From an uncultured Bacillota bacterium (lineage in GTDB: Bacteria > Bacillota > Clostridia > Peptostreptococcales > Anaerovoracaceae), in assembly GCA_946631075.1 (NCBI GenBank), contig CAMOZS010000094.1:1-6642 (forward strand): 6,642 bases of DNA, read 5' to 3'. Within the stretch, counting starts at the first letter, position 1, and each line of letters opens with the position of its first letter. The notes below the pieces were generated by a model. It ran no database searches. It saw only the letters and a list, made by a program, of their open reading frames with translations, and had not been told where the DNA came from. The translations under genes were made by a program, and so were the position numbers. Below are positions 1-5,484 of the stretch, in pieces.

Positions 1-2296
1 AAGCGCGGTCAACGGACTGTCAGCCAGTGGCGGCACCAACTGGGAGGCTGCCCTGCAGCTTGCCAATCAGCAGGCGGTCGACTCCGGACGGGCGACCTTT
101 GTTATCTTTGTTACTGACGGAGATCCGACCTTCCGTAACTCAAGGACGAATACAAATGACGGTGATCTGAGCAGCAATGACATCAATGAAGGTTACTACC
201 TGGATGGCAATTATAATGTCTTTGGAACAGGTCATTCGGACGAGAGGAACAATAACTACAATACAGCCGTTGCTCAGGGACAGACGATAGTTGGAGCAGG
301 CAAGAACCTTTACACCATCGGCATATCTGAAGACGTTAAGAAAGTCGGTGATTTCAATACTGACGCAGGTGGTAACGGCGCCTATATCGCGTCAAATACC
401 GCGGCCCTTAATCAGGCCTTTTCCGATATAGAAGCAAGCATTATCGCTATGATCGGATTCAGTGATATCCAGATGACTGACGGTATCACGGAAATGACCC
501 AGACCGTTGACAAGAGCGGGCTGACGACGACTGATGGCAGTTTCACCTACTGGAAGAAGGGAAAAGACGACACGGAATTTTCCGAGTGGGATCCTGCGTC
601 CGAAGGGGCAGAAGAGGCAGTTTACGATGCGTCATCCGGCGCGGTGAAGTGGAACATGGGTACCAACTTCATGCCGGAGGATGGGGCCACATACAAGGTG
701 ACATGGAAAGTCTGGCCTTCCCAGGAAGCATACGATATCCTGGCTGAGTGTCAGAATGATCCGACCTTCTATGACACCCTGACGGATGCACAGAAGGCCC
801 AGATCGCCAAAACAGGCTCCGCCCCCAACTTCACCTATACGCTGAGGACCAATGAACCGGGCGCGGGAACCAGGTATAAGTCCGCGACAAAATCAGGGTC
901 CGGAATAACAACAGAAGGAGATTATAAGGATCTTCTGTTCAATGAGGTCAATCCTCTGGGGCTTGCTTCCAGTCAGATCCATGTAGAAAAGGTCTGGGAC
1001 AACCAGCTGGACAGCAGAGTAGTGACCGGTTCCTACACATTCCCGGTGAAAGGAGACGGTCAGGAATTCGGCGAAGGCGTGGTTCTGTCCAGCGACCAGA
1101 ACCCGCAATGGAAGAACAGCTATTATATTTCCACGGGCCTGATGACGACGGATCCCTATGTCATATATGAGAAGGGTCACGACTACACGGTGGAAGAGCC
1201 GGTCGATCTTTCCTATAACTGGGATTTCAAATCCGATGTTTATCATCCTATGGTCATCGACAACAAGACGGTCAATCTGATCAAGGTCGACAGTCAGGCC
1301 GAGGCGGATTATACCATCGACGGGAAGTACTACAAAAAGCTGGAAGGTGACGCTACCCTTACCGCGGTAAATGAGCGCCGAAGCAATCTGAACATTTCCA
1401 AGACAGTCGTTGACCAGGACGGAAATCACATACGGAGCAGCCAGCCCTTTACCTTTACCGTAACGGTCGATGAGGGACACGATGATGAGATCTGGCTGAG
1501 CGCTTTTGACACCAACACAGGTCAGACAGTAAAAGATCCGGATATCGTGACCGGAGACGGGGTCCAGTACCAGGAAAGCGACGGATATTTCCACGCGCCC
1601 AGCGGCACAAGGCTGACCCTGACCCTCAAGGATGGGTGGAATTACCGTTTCACCAACCTCAGTATTGGATCGACCTATTCGATCGAAGAGAACAGTCCGC
1701 TGCCGGACGGCTTCGTATTCGATAAGGCGGAGGCAAACGCGACCAATGGCGCATCGCCGGGAACCGTGACCGGGCAGAAGACGGAAGGCGCGATCGATAA
1801 ATCTAATTCGATCTATACTGCAGCCTACACCAACAAAGCGGATACGACAGACCTGAAATTCAGAAAAACAGGTGAGGATGGACAGACAGCCCTGGCCGGT
1901 GCGGTCATCGAGATTTCCAAAGACAGGGTGGCCATAGACGGATCGCCATTTACGACGACGACCGAGGATATGGAACTGAGTCTGACCAACGGCATCTATC
2001 AGGTGAAGGAGACCTCAGCGCCTGAAGGCTACGTCATCGAGCATGGCGAGATGTATTTCAAGGTGGACAACGGTGAGGTGACGATCACCGATAAGGATGG
2101 CAATGCCAAAAGCTACGATGACTTCACCATGGATACAGAAGACGGAGTGATCGTGCTCAAACTCAAGAACCATCCGGGAGCGGAGCTTCCCTCCGCCGGA
2201 GGACCGGGCACGACCTGGATCTATCTGATGGGCGCCGTTCTCCTGCTGGGATGCGGGATCACCCTGGTCGTCCGCAGAAGACTCCATATAGAGTAG
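1..2296 (+). CDS. Sortase-anchored vWA / Cna-B-type adhesin (5' partial)
   Basis: This is the C-terminal 764 residues of a cell-wall-anchored adhesin; the frame is open from the left edge (first full codon at base 2), so the Met codon at 449 is internal. Visible residues 1-149 are the end of a von Willebrand A domain: GGTN holds the MIDAS threonine (T12) and FVTDGDPT the MIDAS aspartate (D39); the DxSxS loop would lie upstream. Residues about 150-322 form a beta-rich linker domain (motif VWPSQEAYDILAE), possibly Pfam DUF7604 by memory. Three domains follow with a Lys/Glu/Asn isopeptide pattern: about 323-460 (K330, E398 or E399, N457), 461-612 (K467, E562 or E563, N611; Spy0128-like) and 615-725 (K622, E670 in ETSAPEGY, N723; SpaA/prealbumin-like). 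The end is LPSAG (729-733), a hydrophobic helix and RRR. Known relatives are pilus-tip or surface adhesins; the ligand cannot be read from sequence. The triads are my assignment from motif position. No sortase is in view. Confidence 0.9.
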   Translation, partial: SAVNGLSASGGTNWEAALQLANQQAVDSGRATFVIFVTDGDPTFRNSRTNTNDGDLSSNDINEGYYLDGNYNVFGTGHSDERNNNYNTAVAQGQTIVGAGKNLYTIGISEDVKKVGDFNTDAGGNGAYIASNTAALNQAFSDIEASIIAMIGFSDIQMTDGITEMTQTVDKSGLTTTDGSFTYWKKGKDDTEFSEWDPASEGAEEAVYDASSGAVKWNMGTNFMPEDGATYKVTWKVWPSQEAYDILAECQNDPTFYDTLTDAQKAQIAKTGSAPNFTYTLRTNEPGAGTRYKSATKSGSGITTEGDYKDLLFNEVNPLGLASSQIHVEKVWDNQLDSRVVTGSYTFPVKGDGQEFGEGVVLSSDQNPQWKNSYYISTGLMTTDPYVIYEKGHDYTVEEPVDLSYNWDFKSDVYHPMVIDNKTVNLIKVDSQAEADYTIDGKYYKKLEGDATLTAVNERRSNLNISKTVVDQDGNHIRSSQPFTFTVTVDEGHDDEIWLSAFDTNTGQTVKDPDIVTGDGVQYQESDGYFHAPSGTRLTLTLKDGWNYRFTNLSIGSTYSIEENSPLPDGFVFDKAEANATNGASPGTVTGQKTEGAIDKSNSIYTAAYTNKADTTDLKFRKTGEDGQTALAGAVIEISKDRVAIDGSPFTTTTEDMELSLTNGIYQVKETSAPEGYVIEHGEMYFKVDNGEVTITDKDGNAKSYDDFTMDTEDGVIVLKLKNHPGAELPSAGGPGTTWIYLMGAVLLLGCGITLVVRRRLHIE
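2186..2293 (+). other. LPSAG cell-wall sorting signal (3' end of adhesin)
   Basis: The last 36 codons encode LPSAG followed by GPGTT, a hydrophobic stretch of about 17 residues and the basic tail RRRLHIE. This is the tripartite signal recognised by sortases, which would cleave within LPSAG and attach the protein to peptidoglycan or to a pilin. The fourth position is Ala instead of the canonical Thr of LPXTG. Related variants with a GPG segment after the motif are, from memory, common in Lachnospiraceae, so this probably reflects the host sortase's preference and not decay. Confidence 0.85.
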
Positions 2297-2346
2297 GGAG
2301 TATGCAATACAGCAACAAAATGTACGAACAAAAGACAAAAACGGTC

Positions 2347-2375
2347 TTTGCATTTTCAGAAAACAATGATATCAT
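2347..2375 (+). promoter_or_regulatory. Probable promoter of the glycine riboswitch transcript
   Basis: A -35-like TTTGCA (2347-2352, 4 of 6 consensus) is spaced 17 bp from TATCAT (2370-2375, 5 of 6). TG at 2367-2368, one base before the hexamer, makes an extended -10 element. Transcription would begin near 2382, about 20 bases before the first paired base of the riboswitch (2402). The position suits a short leader and makes the adhesin and DUF1015 separate transcription units. No mapping data are available. Confidence 0.55.
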
Positions 2376-2401
2376 AAACTCACAGAAGAATAACGGATGA
2401 A

Positions 2402-2533
2402 GGGTCTGTGAGAGTCCCCGACGAAGTCCGGAAACGGGCAGGACGGGGCGCCGAAGGGGCAAGCCGGCGGAACCGGTGAAACTCTCAGGCAACAGGGATC
2501 AGATCTGGACGAAACTCTGGAGAATCGACAGAG
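2402..2533 (+). promoter_or_regulatory. Glycine riboswitch, single aptamer with ghost partner
   Basis: This leader RNA senses glycine. The conserved strings GCGCCGAAGGGGCAAGCC (2448-2465) and ACTCTCAGGCAA (2481-2492) match the glycine aptamer core. Pairing is consistent: P1 2402-2408 with 2500-2506 (7 bp, two G-U), P2 TGAGAGT 2409-2415 with ACTCTCA 2481-2487, a P3 stem CCCCG 2416-2420 with CGGGG 2444-2448 capped by a GAAA tetraloop (2431-2434), and a short arm CCGG 2464-2467 with CCGG 2473-2476. Only one full aptamer is present; the expected second is reduced to a remnant at about 2508-2533, the architecture described as a type-1 singlet. It precedes a terminator and the DUF1015 gene, so an ON switch (more read-through with glycine) is inferred, as in classic gcvT leaders. 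Confidence 0.93.
2508..2533 (+). promoter_or_regulatory. Ghost aptamer hairpin / putative antiterminator
   Basis: After the aptamer comes GACGAAACTCTGGAGA, the typical junction to a second glycine aptamer. The second aptamer is collapsed to a hairpin: CTCTG (2515-2519) pairs with CAGAG (2529-2533) around a 9-base loop. These two strands resemble the P1 helix of a full second aptamer. The 3' strand shares AGAG (2530-2533) with the base of the terminator stem, so this hairpin and the complete terminator cannot both form. Docking against a glycine-bound aptamer would stabilise the hairpin and shorten the terminator stem; this mechanism is inferred from the pairing only. Confidence 0.65.
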
Positions 2534-2570
2534 GAGAATTAGCGCAGAAGCTATATTCTCCTCTTTTTTT
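2530..2570 (+). terminator. Rho-independent terminator, riboswitch expression platform
   Basis: AGAGGAGAAT (2530-2539) pairs perfectly with ATTCTCCTCT (2555-2564). TAGC (2540-2543) extends it against GCTA (2550-2553) with U2554 bulged, giving 14 bp and a GCAGAA loop. Seven T residues (2564-2570) follow directly. It lies 31 bases before the DUF1015 start codon, so it must be bypassed for that gene to be expressed. The foot of its 5' arm overlaps the ghost-aptamer hairpin. Confidence 0.9.
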
Positions 2571-2601
2571 CAGGTAAGGATGAAAGGAAGCGTGATTGGA
2601 T

Positions 2602-3816
2602 ATGAGCAAGACAGGATTTTCACCAGCCGATATCTTACTTCCGGCCGCGGGCAACTATGAGACCTGGGCGGTCGTCGCCTGCGATCAGTTCACCTCCCAG
2701 CCGGAGTACTGGCAGAGGGTCGAGGAAAAGGTCGCGGACCAGCCATCGGCATTTCGCCTGATCCTGCCGGAAGCCCAGCTGTCCGACGGACATACAGAAG
2801 AACACATCGCCAGGATCAATGAGACCATGCTGGACTACCAGAAGGAAGGGGTCTTCGAGGAATACCCGGACGCCATGATCTATCTGGAGAGAGTCCAGAG
2901 CGACGGCAGGGTCCGTTGCGGCGTCATCGGCAAGATCGACCTTGAGGAATACGACTATTCACCTGACAGCCAGTCCCTGGTCAGAGCCACGGAAGGGACG
3001 GTCCTGGACCGGATCCCGCCCCGGCAGGCAGTCCGCAGGAACGCTTCTTTGGAACTGCCCCACATCATGCTCCTGATCGATGATCCGGACAACACGGTGA
3101 TCGGACCTCTGGCCGGCTCCGGCAATGTGATCTACGATTTCGACATGATGGAGGGAGGCGGCCATGCCAAGGGCATGCTGCTGGATGACGCGCAAAAGCT
3201 GGCTGTGTCAAAGGCTCTGTCCGACCTTGCGGAAGGCCAGCCTTTGCTCTTCGCTGTTGGTGACGGAAACCATTCACTGGCATCGGCCAAGGCCCATTAT
3301 GAAGAAGAGAAGGCCAAGGGCCTGCCGACGGCGGAACTGTCCAGATACGCACTGGTAGAAATCGTCAATCTCTATGATGATGCTCTGGAATTCGAGCCCA
3401 TCCACCGGGTCCTCTTCGATGTGGATCCTCAGGATGTTCTGGACGAGCTCAAAGCCTGCTATCCCGGGACCTATGAGGGAGAAGGAGAGGGTCACTGCAT
3501 CCGCTTCGCCTGGGAGCAGAAGGAAGGCTTCCTGACCGTTCCGGAGCCGAAGGCTCAGCTTGAAGTCGGCACCCTCCAGACTTTCCTTGACGATTATCTG
3601 AAGCGCAAGGGCGGACGGATCGACTATGTCCACGGCGACGATATCACCATCGAGCTGGGGAAGAAGCCGGGATGCCTGGCCTTCCTGCTGCCGGCCATGG
3701 ATAAGAACGACCTGTTCAAATCCATCGCGGCCGACGGACCTCTGCCCAGGAAGACTTTCTCCATGGGCCACGCCGAGGACAAGCGTTATTATATCGAGGC
3801 CAGAAAGATCAAATAA
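2602..3816 (+). CDS. DUF1015 family protein (COG4198), function unknown
   Basis: This encodes a 404-residue soluble protein with no signal peptide or membrane segment. Family assignment rests on ACDQFTSQPEYW near residue 27, TEGTVLDRIPPR (130-141), ELPHIMLLIDD (151-161) and GDGNHSLASAKA (220-231), which matches the position of the G-H-H-R type motif in other DUF1015 proteins; length is close to full. No reaction is established that I can state with confidence. From memory, family members often sit beside serA/serC serine-synthesis genes. Here the gene is directly behind a glycine riboswitch and before gcvT, so a role in glycine/serine/one-carbon metabolism is a reasonable inference. The start is uncertain: AAGGAAG (2584-2590) lies 11 bases before ATG 2602 but 5 before an in-frame TTG at 2596. 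I prefer ATG because the product then begins MSKTGFSPADILLP, like relatives I recall; TTG would add two residues. Confidence 0.88.
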   Translation: MSKTGFSPADILLPAAGNYETWAVVACDQFTSQPEYWQRVEEKVADQPSAFRLILPEAQLSDGHTEEHIARINETMLDYQKEGVFEEYPDAMIYLERVQSDGRVRCGVIGKIDLEEYDYSPDSQSLVRATEGTVLDRIPPRQAVRRNASLELPHIMLLIDDPDNTVIGPLAGSGNVIYDFDMMEGGGHAKGMLLDDAQKLAVSKALSDLAEGQPLLFAVGDGNHSLASAKAHYEEEKAKGLPTAELSRYALVEIVNLYDDALEFEPIHRVLFDVDPQDVLDELKACYPGTYEGEGEGHCIRFAWEQKEGFLTVPEPKAQLEVGTLQTFLDDYLKRKGGRIDYVHGDDITIELGKKPGCLAFLLPAMDKNDLFKSIAADGPLPRKTFSMGHAEDKRYYIEARKIK

Positions 3817-3840
3817 CTGAACCCCGACAAATAAGAAAAA

Positions 3841-3892
3841 TTTACAGGTGAAAAGCAGACTCGTTTTTGCTTTTCACTTGAAACTTTTGTTT
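3841..3892 (+). terminator. Hairpin after DUF1015, probable intrinsic terminator
   Basis: CAGGTGAAAAGCA (3845-3857) pairs with TGCTTTTCACTTG (3868-3880) with one G-U. G3858 and A3859 can extend the stem inward, and TTT (3841-3843) can pair with AAA (3881-3883) outside a bulged A. The downstream tract is TTTTGTTT (3885-3892), offset by AAAC and interrupted by G, so termination may be incomplete. It sits 24 bases after the DUF1015 stop and separates that gene from the gcv operon. Confidence 0.6.
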
Positions 3893-3905
3893 GATAATGT
3901 ATTAT
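3878..3905 (+). promoter_or_regulatory. Probable promoter of the gcvT operon
   Basis: TTGAAA (3878-3883, 5 of 6 consensus) is spaced 16 bp from TATTAT (3900-3905, 5 of 6) in an AT-rich gap. Transcription would begin near 3912, leaving a leader of about 30 bases that contains the gcvT ribosome binding site and has no room for a riboswitch. The -35 hexamer overlaps the 3' arm of the preceding hairpin. An alternative -10, GATAAT at 3893-3898, lacks a good -35. Confidence 0.5.
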
Positions 3906-3942
3906 TAGGTTATGAGTTTATTGCGTTAAAGGAGAAAAAACT

Positions 3943-5034
3943 ATGGAATTGAAAACACCTCTCTACGATGCGCACGTCAAAGCGGGCGGTAAGATGGTCC
4001 CCTTTGCCGGTTACATCCTTCCGGTCCAGTACGGGACCGGAGTCAACAAGGAGCACATGGCGGTCCGTACCGCGGCCGGAATGTTCGATGTGTCCCACAT
4101 GGGCGAGATCCTCTGCGAGGGGCCGGACGCCCTGGCCAATCTGAACCGGATCCTGACCAATGATTTTACCAGCATGGTCCTTGAGCAGGCCAGATACAGC
4201 CCCATGTGCAACGAGCAGGGGGGCACGGTCGATGACCTGATCGTATATAAAATGGATGAAAACAAATACTTTCTGGTGGTCAACGCGGCCAACAAGGATA
4301 AGGATTATCAGTGGATGCTGGACCACCAGCAAGGAGAGGTGACTTTCACCGATGTTTCTGATCAGTACGCCCAGATCGCTGTTCAGGGCCCCAAGGCCAT
4401 GGATGTGATCCGAAAGCTGGCTAAGGAAGAAGATATCCCCGATAAATATTATCACGCCAGGATCGCCTCTGAGGTTGCCGGGATCCCCTGTATCGTTTCC
4501 AAGACCGGCTATACCGGTGAGGACGGAGTAGAACTCTATCTTCCGGCGGCAAGAGCGGAGAAGATGTGGGATGCTCTGCTTGAGGCAGGCGAAGAGTTCG
4601 GCTTGATCCCCTGCGGACTGGGAGCACGGGATACCCTGCGGATGGAAGCTGGCATGCCCCTGTACGGTCACGAGATGAACGATGAGATCTCCCCGATAGA
4701 AGCGGGGCTGGGCTTTGCCGTCAAGATGAAGAAGGATGACTTCATCGGCAAAGAACCGATGGAAAAGGCGGGAGCACCGGATACCGTAAGGGTCGGCCTT
4801 AAGGTCACCGGCCGGGGCATCGTCCGGGAGCACCAGGATGTTTATGACGGAGAGGGCAATAAGATCGGGATCACGACCTCCGGAACCAAAACTCCCTGCT
4901 TCGACAAGCCCATCGCCATGGCCAGAGTTCCCAAGGCCTTCGCCGGGATCGGCACTAAGCTGATCGTGGACGTACGGGGCCGGCAGGGGGAGACCGAGGT
5001 CATCCCGCTGCCTTTCTATAAAAGAAGTAAGTAA
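3943..5034 (+). CDS. gcvT: Glycine cleavage system T protein (aminomethyltransferase)
   Basis: GcvT (EC 2.1.2.10) takes the aminomethyl group held on lipoylated GcvH, transfers the one-carbon unit to tetrahydrofolate as 5,10-methylene-THF and releases ammonia, in the cytoplasm. The 363 residues match the usual length. Hallmarks are LYDAHVKAGGKMVPFAGY at the N-terminus, MFDVSHMGE (47-55), and GGTVDDLIVY (93-102), whose aspartates (D97/D98) include the folate-site catalytic residue. NAANKDKD (114-121) follows, then GYTGEDGVELY, LGARDTLRMEAGMPLYG and the C-terminal barrel motif TTSGTKTPCFDKPIAMARV. AAAGGAG (3928-3934) lies 8 bases before the ATG. It is the first gene of a gcvT-gcvH-gcvPA series and appears to have its own promoter. 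No key residue looks missing. Confidence 0.97.
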   Translation: MELKTPLYDAHVKAGGKMVPFAGYILPVQYGTGVNKEHMAVRTAAGMFDVSHMGEILCEGPDALANLNRILTNDFTSMVLEQARYSPMCNEQGGTVDDLIVYKMDENKYFLVVNAANKDKDYQWMLDHQQGEVTFTDVSDQYAQIAVQGPKAMDVIRKLAKEEDIPDKYYHARIASEVAGIPCIVSKTGYTGEDGVELYLPAARAEKMWDALLEAGEEFGLIPCGLGARDTLRMEAGMPLYGHEMNDEISPIEAGLGFAVKMKKDDFIGKEPMEKAGAPDTVRVGLKVTGRGIVREHQDVYDGEGNKIGITTSGTKTPCFDKPIAMARVPKAFAGIGTKLIVDVRGRQGETEVIPLPFYKRSK

Positions 5035-5078
5035 TTATCATTTCAATATCATTAATCAATTCAAAAAGGAGAAGAATC

Positions 5079-5459
5079 ATGGAATTCAGAACAGATCTTT
5101 CGTACACCAAGTCACATGAATGGGTGAAGCTTGAAGGCGACATCGCTACCATCGGTATCACCGATTACGCTCAGGACGCGCTGGGCGATCTGGTATTCGT
5201 CAATCTGCCGGAAGAGGGCGACAGCGTTGAAGTCGAGGGTGTCTTTGCCGATGTGGAATCGGTCAAAGCGGTCTCTGACATCTATTCTCCGGTGACCGGA
5301 ACGGTCTGCGAGGTCAATGAGGAGCTGATGGATGCTCCCGAACTGATCAATGAATCGCCCTACGACGCCTGGCTGATCAGGGTAGAGGATGTGACAGATC
5401 AGGCGGAATTCATGACAGCTGAGGAATACGAGGAATTCGTCGAAAACGAGGCGGAATAA
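5079..5459 (+). CDS. gcvH: Glycine cleavage system H protein (lipoyl carrier)
   Basis: GcvH is the small shuttle protein whose lipoyl-lysine arm visits the P, T and L proteins. The 126-residue product has the H-protein opening SYTKSHEWVKLEG, the GITDYAQDALGDLVFVNLPEEGD core and the lipoylation site ESVKAVSDIYSPVTG, in which K63 is the modified lysine. NEELMDAPELINESPYDAWLI and an acidic C-terminus complete the usual fold. AAAAAGGAG (5063-5071) is 7 bases from the ATG. The gap from gcvT is 44 bp with no terminator, so co-transcription is likely. Activity requires a lipoate ligase or synthase encoded elsewhere. Confidence 0.98.
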   Translation: MEFRTDLSYTKSHEWVKLEGDIATIGITDYAQDALGDLVFVNLPEEGDSVEVEGVFADVESVKAVSDIYSPVTGTVCEVNEELMDAPELINESPYDAWLIRVEDVTDQAEFMTAEEYEEFVENEAE

Positions 5460-5484
5460 GATCATCAGAGAAGAGGTGGAATGA

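Noticed and set aside
449..451. ATG as the start of the adhesin
   Set aside because: The same frame is open back to the left edge and encodes the end of a vWA domain with MIDAS residues. There is no ribosome binding site at 449.
893..1594. Long open frame on the minus strand inside the adhesin gene (233 codons)
   Set aside because: It lies fully antisense to a strongly supported coding region, and its translation has no recognisable domain. It is a codon-bias shadow.
2281..2301. ACTCC/GGAGT dyad spanning the adhesin stop codon
   Set aside because: It is five base pairs with an 11-base loop and no T tract, expected by chance.
2331..2354. Terminator for the adhesin: AAAGAC/GTCTTT hairpin followed by GCATTTT
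   Set aside because: It has only 6 bp, AT-rich, with a 7-base loop and a short broken T run, and it overlaps the proposed -35 box. Too weak to call; no other terminator is evident after the adhesin stop.
2508..2575. A complete second (tandem) glycine aptamer
   Set aside because: No second GCCGAAGG or CTCAGGCAA core follows; only a P1-like remnant is present before the terminator.
2580..2660. Short leader peptide starting ATGAAAGGAAGC, overlapping the DUF1015 start
   Set aside because: It has about 26 codons, lacks a properly spaced ribosome binding site, and mostly overlaps DUF1015 in another frame.
3910..4833. Long open frame on the minus strand over gcvT (307 codons)
   Set aside because: It is antisense to an unmistakable gcvT, and its translation resembles no known family.
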